Part shown: positions 49,982 to 58,383 of the stretch, in pieces
How the letters are laid out: every line of letters starts with the position of its first letter
Position numbering within the stretch: the first letter of the stretch is position 1
Assembly: GCF_030817495.1 (NCBI RefSeq)
Contig: NZ_JAUSZK010000001.1
Span: 5,373,001 to 5,437,000, forward strand
DNA: 64,000 bases
Source of the DNA: Streptomyces sp. V3I7
Lineage (GTDB): Bacteria; Actinomycetota; Actinomycetes; Streptomycetales; Streptomycetaceae
Direction of reading: 5' to 3'
The notes under the pieces: model-generated
The model's database searches: none
What the model saw: only the letters and a program-made list of their open reading frames with translations
Told to the model about the DNA's origin: nothing
Position numbers and translations under genes: made by a program

Positions 49982-51022
49982 TCAGGGCAGGCGCGTCGAC
50001 GGCGTGTCCGGCACCGGAGGGAGGGAGACGGACGGGACGGCGGGCGCGTTCGGGACGGACGGGACCGTCGGGAGCGGCGGATGGACCGGGAGGTCGGGCG
50101 CCCGGGGAACCGCGGGCGCCGTCGGCAGCTTCGGCAGCGGGGCCGACGGGAGGCCCGGGACGTCCGGGACGGGTGGCACCGACACGTCCGGCAGGGGCGG
50201 GACGGACAGCGGTACGAGGGATCCGTCCGGCGTCTTTGTCGTCGCCGCTGGCCCGGGGGCCGTCGACGCGGAGGGAGGGGGGCGGCCGGATTCCGGGGTT
50301 CTCAGCCGATCGGTGCCGTCGGTGCGGAGCGCCCGCGCGCTGTCGGACACGGCCGGCCGGGGCGGCGGGGTGTCCGTGGCACGGCCCTCGCCGAGCGCGT
50401 AGGGGAGCACGAATCCGGCCACCGTCAGGCTCACCGCCGTGGAGGCGACCGCCACCGCCTTCCCGGTGCCGCGCAGCCTGCCGCGTCCGATCAGGAACAG
50501 CGCGAGTCCGAGGGTCCCGGCCAGCGAGTCGCGCAGCGTCCGCCGGGCCCGCGCGAGGAGCGACTCGACGGTCCGGTAGCTCAGGCCCATCCGCACCGCG
50601 ACCTGTCCGACGTCCAGATCCTCGGACTTCAGCCGCAGGGCCTCGGCCTGCCGGGCGGGCAGCTCCCCGCTCCGGACCGCCAGCCACCGGGCCTCCGCCC
50701 GGTCGCACACCGCCTCCTCCACGGGCACCGGGCCCGGTGAGTGGAGCGGGGGTCTGGCGCGTACCGCCGTCTCCCGATTGACCTGCCGGTACCGGTCGAC
50801 GCACAGCCGCACGGTCACCGTCGTCAGCCAGGCGCCGAGGCGCTCCTCGTCGAGATCCGGGCGCTCCGCGGCGCGCAGCATCGCCTCGTGTACGGCGTCC
50901 TCGGCGTCCTCCAGGCTCATCGACCGGCGCCGGGCCACCTTGAGCAACTGCTCGCGGTGGCTCCACATGCGCTGCCAACGGTCGTCAGCGGCCGGTATGC
51001 CGGCGGGCCTTTCCCTCGCCAT
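49982..51022 (-). CDS. ECF-like sigma-70 family protein with a membrane helix and Pro-rich C-terminus
   Basis: 346 residues from the ATG at 51022 (GAGGGGG 6 nt upstream). Region 2 lies near 25-75: MSLEDAEDAVHEAMLRAAERP, LGAWLTTVTVRLCVDRYRQ. Region 4 lies near 115-160: LPARQAEALRLKSEDLDVGQVAVRMGLSYRTVESLLARARRTL. Unlike ordinary ECF factors of about 190 residues, it continues with a transmembrane segment (AVAVASTAVSLTVAGFVLPYAL, about 190-210). An extracytoplasmic tail rich in Pro-Pro-Val-Pro-Asp repeats follows. The tail may sense the envelope or tether the factor; no anti-sigma gene is adjacent. Confidence 0.85.
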   Translation of the reverse strand: MARERPAGIPAADDRWQRMWSHREQLLKVARRRSMSLEDAEDAVHEAMLRAAERPDLDEERLGAWLTTVTVRLCVDRYRQVNRETAVRARPPLHSPGPVPVEEAVCDRAEARWLAVRSGELPARQAEALRLKSEDLDVGQVAVRMGLSYRTVESLLARARRTLRDSLAGTLGLALFLIGRGRLRGTGKAVAVASTAVSLTVAGFVLPYALGEGRATDTPPPRPAVSDSARALRTDGTDRLRTPESGRPPPSASTAPGPAATTKTPDGSLVPLSVPPLPDVSVPPVPDVPGLPSAPLPKLPTAPAVPRAPDLPVHPPLPTVPSVPNAPAVPSVSLPPVPDTPSTRLP

Positions 51023-51122
51023 GTGGACCCCCTCGCGCTCACCTGCCGGTTCCATGCTTCGGCGGATGGCGAGATTACCGCCGGGTATCCACGGTTGTGG
51101 AGAGGGGGACACGCATCGTGTT

Positions 51123-52184
51123 CTACCCGTTGCCGGGCAGCGGCTCCGGGTCCGACAGCAGGTCACCCGTGGGAAGCGTGAGGCTCGGCTCGGGCACTGG
51201 GATCAGCGGCGCCTCCGTCTTCTCCGCGCCCGCCGGACGGGACGGGGCGGGGGCGCGTGAGGTGGGTGAGGCGGAAGAGGAGGGCCGGGAGGACGGCGTA
51301 CGGGACGGTGCGGCGCCCGCTCCCCGGCCCGACGGCTTCGGCGAGGGCTTGGGGGTGCTCGGGCGCGACGGCTCCGGCCGGTCCGGGGCCCCGGCGGAAC
51401 GGTCCGGCACCACGCGGTGCCCGGTCAGGTAGTACGCGTACCACGCCTTGACCGTCCGCAGATAGGCCACCGAGTGGTTGTAGCCGAGGATCGCCCGGTC
51501 CAGGTCGGCGGGGTCGGCGAGGTTCCTCGTCCCGCCCGGGCCCGTGCACAGGTAGCGGCCCGCGGCGAGCGACGCGTCGTAGACGTTGTTCGGGTCCGCG
51601 TACCCGTCGCCGTTGCCGTCCGCGCCCCAGCGGGCCCAGGTCGACGGGATGAACTGCATCGGGCCGACCGCGCGGTCGTACATCGCGTCCCCGTCGTACG
51701 CGCCGCCATCGGTGTCCCGGACGACGGCGAAGGCACCGCCGGTCAGCCGGGGCCCGAGGATCGGCCGCACGGTCGTACCGTCCCGGCTCACCCGGCCGCC
51801 CCACGCCTGCCCGGACTCCACCTGGCCGATCGCGGCCGTCAGTTGCCAGCGCAGCCCGCAGCCGGGCGCGGTACGGGCGAGTGCCGCCTCGGCGCGCCGG
51901 TAGGCCGCGAACACGGTCGCGGGCAGGGCGCCCCTCGTCACCGCCGGCACCGAGTCACGCTCCGGCGCGTGGCCGGTCCGCAGCGGCGGAAGCGCGGTGC
52001 GGTAGGGGGTGTCGCCGGACACGGTGGGACCGTGTTCGGCGAATGACGCCTTCCGCGGGGGCTCCGACGCCTGTGCCGGGACCACGCCCGGCGCCTGCGA
52101 GGCGGTCAGCGCGGCCATGGCCACCGCGGCGACCGCCGAGCCTCTGGCACCCCCGAGTGTCTGTCTGAGTACGCGACCTCTCAC
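51123..52184 (-). CDS. Secreted lytic transglycosylase (MltB/SLT-like) with Pro/Ser-rich tail
   Basis: 353 residues from the GTG at 52184, with GAGAGGG at 8 nt. A signal peptide is present (GSAVAAVAMAALTASQAPGVVPAQA). The transglycosylase domain spans about 85-245: LRWQLTAAIGQVESGQAWGG holds the catalytic Glu, followed by GPMQFIPSTWARWGADGNGDGYADPNNVYDA and ILGYNHSVAYLRTVKAWY. The tail is low-complexity Pro/Ser/Arg. It cleaves peptidoglycan glycan strands to 1,6-anhydro ends during growth. It lies upstream of the tethered sigma factor on the same strand, with about 100 nt between them. Confidence 0.92.
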   Translation of the reverse strand: MRGRVLRQTLGGARGSAVAAVAMAALTASQAPGVVPAQASEPPRKASFAEHGPTVSGDTPYRTALPPLRTGHAPERDSVPAVTRGALPATVFAAYRRAEAALARTAPGCGLRWQLTAAIGQVESGQAWGGRVSRDGTTVRPILGPRLTGGAFAVVRDTDGGAYDGDAMYDRAVGPMQFIPSTWARWGADGNGDGYADPNNVYDASLAAGRYLCTGPGGTRNLADPADLDRAILGYNHSVAYLRTVKAWYAYYLTGHRVVPDRSAGAPDRPEPSRPSTPKPSPKPSGRGAGAAPSRTPSSRPSSSASPTSRAPAPSRPAGAEKTEAPLIPVPEPSLTLPTGDLLSDPEPLPGNG

Positions 52185-52369
52185 CTTGCGGCCCTCTCCC
52201 CGAACGGATCCCGTCCTCTGCTCTACGCGGACGGGCCGCGGGTCCGTCGCCGCGAGCGGGTGGAAGTTCCGGGAGTCGGGGGCGCACGTATGTCCGCTAG
52301 GGTCTCGCTAAGGTCTCAGCGAGTGGTCAAGGCGGTCCGGTGCCGACGACCCCGGCCCATGGGGGCACA

Positions 52370-52627
52370 GTGCGATTGAGAGTCGAGTTCACCACCGAGC
52401 CCTTCGACCTCGACCAGGCGCCCGCGCACGCGCTGGCCGCCCGCGAGGTCATCGAGGCGGCCGGCCTGGACGCCGTGGACATCGGTCCCTTCGGCAACAC
52501 CGCGGACGGCGACGCCGACGCCGTCCTCACCGCCGTCGACGCCGTGCTGCGCCGGTCCCTGGAGGCGGGCGCCACCCGGATCTCGCTCCAGGTCAACGTC
52601 ATCGGCGCGGACGGGGAGGAGCAGTGA
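52370..52627 (+). CDS. Small conserved-looking protein coupled to an HTH gene
   Basis: 85 residues from the GTG at 52370, with GGGGG 4-5 nt upstream; a GTG at 52340 could extend it. A strand-helix pattern is visible (LRVEFTTEPFDLDQAPAHAL, VIEAAGLDAVDIGPFGNTADG, RISLQVNVIG), suggesting a small ferredoxin-like or MTH1187-like fold. No catalytic residues are evident. The stop overlaps the start of the following HTH gene (GTGA), so the two are co-translated and probably work together. Function unknown. Confidence 0.7.
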   Translation: MRLRVEFTTEPFDLDQAPAHALAAREVIEAAGLDAVDIGPFGNTADGDADAVLTAVDAVLRRSLEAGATRISLQVNVIGADGEEQ

Positions 52628-53034
52628 GCGACGACACCGGCGACGAGCCGTTCATCGCCGCCGTCACACCGCTGGTCGACGCGATGGGCGGCGTGCTGCT
52701 CCCGCCGGGGGAGGCCGGCCCCGACGACGTCGTGCTCTCCTGGCAGGGCGCCGACGTCGTCGCCGTACGCCTGCCGCAGCTCGCGGAGTCCCTCGACCAC
52801 CTGCTCGCCGCCATGGAGCGCACACAGGGCAGGCCGCTCGCCGAACTCGACCGCAAGGCCAAGCAGGAGGTCGTACGGACCCTGGAGTCGCGCGGCGCCT
52901 TCTCCGTACGGCACGGCGTGGAGACGGTGGCCCGCGCCCTCGGCGTCAGCCGGTTCACCATCTACAACTACCTCAACTACGCGAGCGAGCAACGGGCAAG
53001 GGCGGGCGGGGGAGACGAGCGCCGGCCTCGGTAA
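52624..53034 (+). CDS. Helix-turn-helix protein of the type found near urate-degradation genes
   Basis: 136 residues from the GTG at 52624, overlapping the previous stop. The N-terminal two thirds form a regulatory-looking domain (EPFIAAVTPLVDAMGGVLLP, DVVLSWQGADVVAVRLPQL). The C-terminus is an HTH: VRHGVETVARALGVSRFTIYNYLNYA. As I recall, HTH proteins with the ALGVSRFT(I/V)YNYLN signature occur beside uricase/OHCU decarboxylase genes in Streptomyces; here the urate operon starts 6.6 kb away, so control of purine or another pathway is only inferred. Confidence 0.78.
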   Translation: MSDDTGDEPFIAAVTPLVDAMGGVLLPPGEAGPDDVVLSWQGADVVAVRLPQLAESLDHLLAAMERTQGRPLAELDRKAKQEVVRTLESRGAFSVRHGVETVARALGVSRFTIYNYLNYASEQRARAGGGDERRPR

Positions 53035-53065
53035 GGCCGTGGGATGTCCTCCTCGGATGTCCTCG

Positions 53066-53434
53066 TCAGATCTCCTCCTCCAAGCGGATGGCGGCCTTGA
53101 GGTCGTCATGAGCCTTGCCCGGCGCGCCCTCCTGGACTTCGAGCATGGCGGCGGCGATGGCGTCCAGCTTGCGCTGGATCGCGCGCTCGGCCCGCAACTC
53201 CGAGTTCTTCAGCAGCGCGAGCAGCAGCAGCGTCACCGCCGTCATGCAGTCCCCGGCCAGCACCTGCCAGCCCGGATCCAGCTCGAGAGCGTGCACGACC
53301 ACCACGCCCGCGACCATCGCCAGGCAGAGCAGGAAGAAGACCGGCGAACTGGTGAACGTCGACGCCCCTTCCGCGAACCGCTCGAACGCGGATCGTTGCT
53401 CGCCGCCGCGGTCCGCGGGATGCCGGATCATCAT
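53066..53434 (-). CDS. Low-affinity iron permease-like membrane protein
   Basis: 122 residues from the ATG at 53434, overlapping the udgX stop by 4 nt. Features of the small bacterial Fet4-like family: an opening FERFAEGASTFTSSPVFFLLCLAMVAGVVVVHAL helix pair, then CMTAVTLLLLALLKNSELRAERAIQRKLDAI, which includes the conserved N-S/T-x-x-R/K segment after the second helix. The C-terminus is helical and charged. Family members are named for similarity to yeast Fet4; transport in bacteria is poorly tested. The coupling to a DNA-repair gene is curious. Confidence 0.8.
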   Translation of the reverse strand: MMIRHPADRGGEQRSAFERFAEGASTFTSSPVFFLLCLAMVAGVVVVHALELDPGWQVLAGDCMTAVTLLLLALLKNSELRAERAIQRKLDAIAAAMLEVQEGAPGKAHDDLKAAIRLEEEI

Positions 53435-54123
53435 CGGGCGGCCACGCCTGACCGTCCCCGCCCGTCGCCGTCCCCGAGGACGTCCGCGACGACCCGCAGG
53501 TCGGCGACGAGACCGTCGTACACCGCCTCGCGGTCGTCGGCGCGCAGGACGGCGGAGGGATGGATGGTCGCCACCAGCCCGCCGATCCCCTCGTCGCCGC
53601 CGTCGAGGCCGGGCCAGGGCAGGAGAGTGCCGCGCTGCTCTGCGACCCGGAACCGCGGGCCGAGCAGGGCCTTGCCCGCCGTGGCGCCCAGGGCGACGAC
53701 CACCTCCGGTGACACCACGCTCAGTTCGGCCACCAGCCACGGCCTGCACGCCGTCATCTCCCGCAGGTTCGGGGCCTTGTGCATACGGCGCTTGCGGCCC
53801 TCGGGGATCGTGAACTTGAAGTGCTTGACCGCGTTGGTGACATACGCGCGGCCCGGATCGATGCCGGCGTCGGAGAGGGCGCGGTCCAGCACCCTCCCCG
53901 CCGGGCCCACGAACGGCCTGCCCTGCCGGTCCTCCTGGTCGCCGGGCTGCTCTCCGAGGAGCAGCACCCGGGCGTCCGCGTCCCCCTCGCCGAACACCGT
54001 CTGGGTCGCGTCCTGGTAGAGGGGACACCCGTGGCACTCCGCGGCCGCCTTCCGCAGGCCGGGCAGCCGCGCCCGGCGCCCGGGGAGGAAGGGCGTGGCG
54101 TCGTAACCCTGTCCGTCGTGCAC
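53431..54123 (-). CDS. UdgX-type uracil-DNA glycosylase (covalent uracil-binding)
   Basis: 230 residues from the GTG at 54123, with AAGGA at 7 nt. Family 4-like features: Cys ligands for a 4Fe-4S cluster (AAAECHGCPLY and others), motif A VLLLGEQPGDQEDRQGRPFVGPAG, and late GLVATIHPSAVLR. The UdgX hallmark is the extra basic loop with a reactive His: GRKRRMHKAPNL, matching the KRRIH motif in which His forms a covalent bond with the deoxyribose after uracil excision. Expected role: trapping and repairing uracil in DNA. Operon with the iron permease-like gene. Confidence 0.92.
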   Translation of the reverse strand: MHDGQGYDATPFLPGRRARLPGLRKAAAECHGCPLYQDATQTVFGEGDADARVLLLGEQPGDQEDRQGRPFVGPAGRVLDRALSDAGIDPGRAYVTNAVKHFKFTIPEGRKRRMHKAPNLREMTACRPWLVAELSVVSPEVVVALGATAGKALLGPRFRVAEQRGTLLPWPGLDGGDEGIGGLVATIHPSAVLRADDREAVYDGLVADLRVVADVLGDGDGRGRSGVAAR

Positions 54124-54238
54124 AACGCGTCCTTTCCGTACTCCCGCCAGGTGAAGTCGCCTCACGGGGGTACTCGCAGAGGTGAGGGAGGACCTGAATT
54201 CGGAGGAACTCCCGGAAACGACGTGATGGGGAGACGCG

Positions 54239-54775
54239 ATGACCACCACTGAAACGCTTGTCGCCATTATCGTCCCCATCGTGGTTCTTCTGCTGCTGAT
54301 CGCGGCGGGAATATGGCTCTTCACGCGCCGTCGCCGCCATCTGCAGCAGCGTTTCGGGCCCGAGTACGAGCGGGCCGTGAAATCCGGGGAAGGCAAGCGC
54401 TCGGCCGAGCGTGAGTTGCACTCCCGGGAGAAGCGGCACCGGGATCTCGACATCAGGGAGCTGCCCGAGGAGGACCGCGAGCGGTACGCCGCGGAGTGGC
54501 GGACGACTCAGGAACGCTTCGTGGACCAGCCGGGGCAGAGCGTCGACGACGCGGACCGTCTGGTCACCCGGGTCATGAAGGACCGCGGATATCCCACGGA
54601 GGATTTCGACCAGCAGCTCAAGGACCTTTCCGTCGAACACGCACGCACGCTGGAGCATTACCGCGACGCCCACGACATCAGTGTCCGCAGCGAACACGGC
54701 GAGGCGACCACCGAGGAGTTGCGTGGCGCGATGGTGCATTACCGCTCCCTTTTCAAGGAGCTGCTCGGCGCCTGA
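54239..54775 (+). CDS. Membrane-anchored acidic helical protein, paralogue of the next gene
   Basis: 178 residues from the ATG at 54239. A single N-terminal transmembrane helix (LVAIIVPIVVLLLLIAAGIW) is followed by a basic stop-transfer TRRRRHLQQRF. A helical cytoplasmic domain then shows YAAEWRTTQERFVDQPGQSV, DDADRLVTRVMKDRGYP and LRGAMVHYRSLFKELLGA. The same pattern occurs in the next gene, so they are paralogues with different N-termini. No known catalytic family; such secreted-like or stress-linked proteins are common in Streptomyces and unstudied. 39 nt to the next gene: one operon. Confidence 0.8.
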   Translation: MTTTETLVAIIVPIVVLLLLIAAGIWLFTRRRRHLQQRFGPEYERAVKSGEGKRSAERELHSREKRHRDLDIRELPEEDRERYAAEWRTTQERFVDQPGQSVDDADRLVTRVMKDRGYPTEDFDQQLKDLSVEHARTLEHYRDAHDISVRSEHGEATTEELRGAMVHYRSLFKELLGA

Positions 54776-54814
54776 GAAAAGACAGGCGGGAAAAGGACAT
54801 GGGGACGATCGGTC

Positions 54815-55375
54815 ATGGCAGAGAACGACACCAACCGCACCGCACCGAACACCGACCCGAGGGAGAAGGGCGACCTGACGACCGAGGACCTGGCCCGCCC
54901 GGAGCACCGCCCGGAGCAGCGCTCGGACCACCGCCCGGACCGTCCGGACCAGCATCCGGACCGCCGCCCGGACGAGGGCGTCGAGCCGGAGCGGTCCCGC
55001 GCCGCCTACCCCGGCGAGGCCGTGTCCGTGCCGAAGAAGGGCACGGAGGAACCCGACGCCGACGAGGCCGAGGAGACCGAGGTGACCGAGACCGTCGAGA
55101 CGAGCGGGGAACCGCTCATCGCCGGTGAGGAGGCCGAGTCGTTCCGCACGCGCTGGGAATCGGTCCAGGGCACCTTCGTCGACGACCCGAAGGACGCCGT
55201 CCGTGAGGCGGACGCCCTGGTCGCCGAGGTGATCCAGTCCCTCGCCGCGACGTTCGCCGACCACAAGAAGGAGCTCGAGGCCCAGTGGAGCCGCGGTGAG
55301 CCCGTCGAGACCGAGGGGCTGCGCATGGCGCTCCAGCAGTACCGGACCTTCTTCAACCAACTGCTCCACGCCTGA
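54815..55375 (+). CDS. Soluble acidic protein, paralogue of the preceding membrane-anchored gene
   Basis: 186 residues from the ATG at 54815. The N-terminus is a long charged, disordered run with repeated Arg-Pro-Asp (EHRPEQRSDHRPDRPDQ) and an acidic stretch. The C-terminal domain parallels the preceding protein: FRTRWESVQGTFVDDPKDAV, READALVAEVIQSLA and LRMALQQYRTFFNQLLHA. It lacks the membrane helix, so the pair offers one anchored and one soluble version of the same domain. Function unknown. Confidence 0.8.
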   Translation: MAENDTNRTAPNTDPREKGDLTTEDLARPEHRPEQRSDHRPDRPDQHPDRRPDEGVEPERSRAAYPGEAVSVPKKGTEEPDADEAEETEVTETVETSGEPLIAGEEAESFRTRWESVQGTFVDDPKDAVREADALVAEVIQSLAATFADHKKELEAQWSRGEPVETEGLRMALQQYRTFFNQLLHA

Positions 55376-55405
55376 CGTCCGTGGGGCGTGCCTGTAATAC
55401 GTACC

Positions 55406-57178
55406 TCACCCTGGTAGGACCCCGGGCAGGACCAGCGCGGCGAGAAGCGTCGTGCCCAGCGCCAGCCAGGCCACGTAGTCGCCGATGTGCCCGGAGTGGA
55501 CACGGCGCAGCGGCTTCGTCCAGGCGCCCGGCCGCGCCGGCACGGGCCGCAGGACGGACCAGGCCGCCAGGGCGGCGGCGAGCGCGGTCGACAGCAGGCC
55601 GAGCAGCACGCCGTGCACGGACCAGTGGGGCGGCGCGGTGGACGGGGTGTCCAGCGCCTCGTCCACCGCGTGCCCGACGGCCACCGCCACACCCGGCACC
55701 ACACCGACGGCGAGCGAAGCGGCGAGCAGGGCCGCGGGCACGGCCAGCATGGAGTCGGGGACGCGTCCCAGCAGGCCCTGCGTCTCAGGCTCCTCCTCCT
55801 CGCCCTTCGTCTCGTACGACGGCTCCTCGGTGGGCCGTGCCCCGAGACCGCCGAACACCCGCGCCGCCACCCGTAGTACGGCCCCGCCGGTCACCGCCGA
55901 CACGGCGACGAACAGGACGGTGAGCGCCGTACCGCCGGCCTCCTCGGTGACCGCCTTGCCGAGCCCCGAGCCGAACGGGGGCAGCCCGGTGAGGGCCAGG
56001 CCGCCGGTCACGAAGAGCGCGGCGACGAGCGGGAGTCGGCGGGCGCGGCCGTGCAGTTCGTGCTCGTCGATGCTGCCGTAGCGGTCGAGCAGGATGCCCC
56101 CGCAGGCGAACAGCGCCGCCTTCACGCCCGCGTGCCCGAGGACGTACAGGGCCGCGCCCGTCGTCGATTCCGGGGTCAGCAGGCCGACGCCGGTCAGGAA
56201 CAGCCCGGTGTGCGCGACCGTCGAGTAGGCGAGCAGCCGTTTCACATGGCGCTGGAGCCAGCACATGACGGCGCCGGCGAGCGCGGTGAGCACGCCCAGG
56301 GCCACCAGGGCGCGGCGGGCGTCGGGGGCCGGGATACCGCCGGAGCCGGAGAAGACGAACCAGTAGACGCGGCCGACGCCGTACACGCCCAGTTCCACCA
56401 TCACGCCCGACAGCAGCATGCACACCGGCGTGGGCGCGACCGCGTGCGCGTCGGGCAGCCAGAAGTGGAAGGGCACGGCGGCCGCCTTGACCAGGAGCCC
56501 GGTGAGGACCAGCACGAAGGCGGCGAGGACCAGCGCGTCGGGGCCGCCCTGCTCGTCGAGACGCCGCCCGATGGCCCGCATACCCAGCTCGCCGGTGCGG
56601 GCGTACAGCAGGGTGATGCCGGTCAGGAGGAAGTAGGCGCCGAGGGAGTTGACGACGCCGAAGGTGAGCGCGCCCTGGACGGCCTTGGGGTCCTCGACGC
56701 GGTAGCCGGTGAGGGCGTAGGCGACGACGCTCATCAGCTCGAAGAAGACGAAGGCGTTGAAGAGGTCGCCGGTGAGGACGAAGCCGGTCATGCCCGCCTG
56801 GAACAGCAGCACCAGGGCCGGGAACGCGCCCGCCTGCCGCTCGGGCGGCTCCGCGAAGTACCGCCAGGAGTACACGAGTACGGCCACGACGAGCAGCGAC
56901 ACCAGCGCCGCGAGCCCGAGCGCGAGGGGGCCCGCGCGCAGGACGATGCCGACGCTCGGGCCGCCGTCCACCGGCGTCCAGCCGCCGACCCACTCGACGT
57001 CGGGCACCGGACGGCTCAGCAGCAGCCACACGACGAGCCCCGTCGTGGCCGCGGCGACCGCACCGCCCACGGCCTCGGCGACCGGCCGGGGCACCCGGCG
57101 ACCGACGGCGACGAGCAGGGCCGCCCCCATCAGCGGGACGGCCACGACCAGCGGCAGCAGACGGTTCATCCCGTTCAT
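55406..57178 (-). CDS. mnhD: Mrp-type Na+/H+ antiporter subunit D (proton-conducting membrane transporter)
   Basis: 590 residues; the ATG at 57178 overlaps the mnhC stop (ATGA). The ND4/ND2-like proton-transport core has GDLFNAFVFFELMSVVAYAL, with the conserved intramembrane Glu, and LTGLLVKAAAVPFHFWLPDAHAVAPTPV, with the key Lys, as well as ACGGILLDRYGSIDEHEL. About 14 helices. The C-terminus carries an acidic insertion (ETKGEEEEPETQG). It couples cation extrusion to proton uptake as part of the Mrp complex encoded here. Confidence 0.93.
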   Translation of the reverse strand: MNGMNRLLPLVVAVPLMGAALLVAVGRRVPRPVAEAVGGAVAAATTGLVVWLLLSRPVPDVEWVGGWTPVDGGPSVGIVLRAGPLALGLAALVSLLVVAVLVYSWRYFAEPPERQAGAFPALVLLFQAGMTGFVLTGDLFNAFVFFELMSVVAYALTGYRVEDPKAVQGALTFGVVNSLGAYFLLTGITLLYARTGELGMRAIGRRLDEQGGPDALVLAAFVLVLTGLLVKAAAVPFHFWLPDAHAVAPTPVCMLLSGVMVELGVYGVGRVYWFVFSGSGGIPAPDARRALVALGVLTALAGAVMCWLQRHVKRLLAYSTVAHTGLFLTGVGLLTPESTTGAALYVLGHAGVKAALFACGGILLDRYGSIDEHELHGRARRLPLVAALFVTGGLALTGLPPFGSGLGKAVTEEAGGTALTVLFVAVSAVTGGAVLRVAARVFGGLGARPTEEPSYETKGEEEEPETQGLLGRVPDSMLAVPAALLAASLAVGVVPGVAVAVGHAVDEALDTPSTAPPHWSVHGVLLGLLSTALAAALAAWSVLRPVPARPGAWTKPLRRVHSGHIGDYVAWLALGTTLLAALVLPGVLPG

Positions 57179-57522
57179 CCCCGCAGCCCGGAGAGTTCGT
57201 CCGGGACCACGGTGCCGTGCCGTTTGGACACCTGGATCACCAGCGCCAGCAGCAGCGCGGTGACCGTGGCGCCGACCACGACATCGGTGAGGCAGAGCGC
57301 CTGCACGACCGGATCGACCAACGGGCGCGAGCCGGGCCGCAGATCGGAGTGCACCGGCGCCGTGCCGCCCCGGCGGTAGCCGACGGCGAGCAGCAGTACG
57401 TAGGTGGAGGCCTGGCAGACCGCCAGGCAGCCGACGGCGTGGATCAGGTTGCGGCTGGTGGCGAGGCCGAGGCAACCGACGAGCAGGAGCCAGGCGGCCA
57501 CCAGGTAGGGCAGGACGGACAT
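57175..57522 (-). CDS. mnhC: Mrp antiporter subunit C (NuoK-like)
   Basis: 115 residues from the ATG at 57522. Three predicted helices match NuoK/MnhC: LVAAWLLLVGCLGLATSRNLIHAVGCLAV, ASTYVLLLAVGYR, and the C-terminal DPVVQALCLTDVVVGATVTALLLALVIQV, which contains the conserved D-P-x-x-Q-A-L-x-L-T-x-x-V-I/V signature. Overlaps mnhD by 4 nt and lies 69 nt after the MnhB-like gene. Confidence 0.93.
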   Translation of the reverse strand: MSVLPYLVAAWLLLVGCLGLATSRNLIHAVGCLAVCQASTYVLLLAVGYRRGGTAPVHSDLRPGSRPLVDPVVQALCLTDVVVGATVTALLLALVIQVSKRHGTVVPDELSGLRG

Positions 57523-57591
57523 CGGGTGTCGTTCACCTCCGTGCGGACGCGTGCGGCGCGTACGTCCGTGTCGCTCGTGCCTTCTTGTCGC

Positions 57592-58383
57592 TCATACCTT
57601 CGTGTTCCCGGAGCCGTTCCCGGAGTTGTTGGTGGAGCCGCCGTCGATGCCGTCCTTCCCGGACTCCATCTCGACGGCCTGGTCGAGGAAGCGGGCGAGC
57701 AGCACGATCACCGCACCGGCCACCTCCATGCCGATCGCCGCGTTCAGCAGCGGCACCGTGCCGCCCGAGGCCAGCGTGTTGAAGGTGCCGTACGGAAGGA
57801 ATTCGGCGAGGAACGCGGCGCCGGCGAGCAGTCCCGCGACCCCGATCACCAGGTACGCGGCCTCACCCACGGCGTCCACGACCTCGTAGATCCCCACCGG
57901 GCGGATGCGTTCCAGTGCGCGGTAGTCGACGGCGATGTACAGCAGGTGCAGGGCCGTCGCCGCGACGACGCCGCCCTGGAAGCCGCCGCCCGGGCTGAGC
58001 TGGCCGTGCGCGATCACGTAGAGGCCGATCACGAGCGTCACGGGCAGCGCGAGGAGCGCGTAGCGGCACACCGACCGGCTGACCCGCACCGCAGCGGGCT
58101 CGACCTCCCGTTCGTCGCGGGTCTGGCGCAGCAGTACGACGGTGCCGAGCACCGCCCCGAACAGGATGCTCTCCTCGCCGAGCGTGTCGAAGGCGCGCTG
58201 GTCGAAGTTGACCGAGGCGACGACGTTCGCGGTATGCCGGGCGAGCGAGGCGTGCACGGCGCGGTCGCCGTACGGGTGCACGAGGCCGCCGAAGCCGGGC
58301 AGCCGGGCGGCCGCGGCGGCCAGCAGGGCGGCGAGGCCGAGCAGGCCCACGGCCAGGACGCACGCACGCAGCCGGTGGCTCAC
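57592..58383 (-). CDS. mnhB: Mrp antiporter subunit B with MbhE-like N-terminal part
   Basis: 263 residues; the GTG at 58383 overlaps the previous stop (GTGA). The first 110 residues resemble the C-terminal MbhE-type module of MrpA: NVVASVNFDQRAFDTLGEESILFGAVLGTVVLL. The rest is the MnhB domain: ALLALPVTLVIGLYVIAHGQLSPGGGFQGGVVAATALHLLYIAV, with the family motif H-G-Q-L-S-P-G-G-G-F-Q. The C-terminus is Asn/Gly-rich. It thus fuses pieces that are separate or part of MrpA in other organisms. Confidence 0.9.
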   Translation of the reverse strand: MSHRLRACVLAVGLLGLAALLAAAAARLPGFGGLVHPYGDRAVHASLARHTANVVASVNFDQRAFDTLGEESILFGAVLGTVVLLRQTRDEREVEPAAVRVSRSVCRYALLALPVTLVIGLYVIAHGQLSPGGGFQGGVVAATALHLLYIAVDYRALERIRPVGIYEVVDAVGEAAYLVIGVAGLLAGAAFLAEFLPYGTFNTLASGGTVPLLNAAIGMEVAGAVIVLLARFLDQAVEMESGKDGIDGGSTNNSGNGSGNTKV

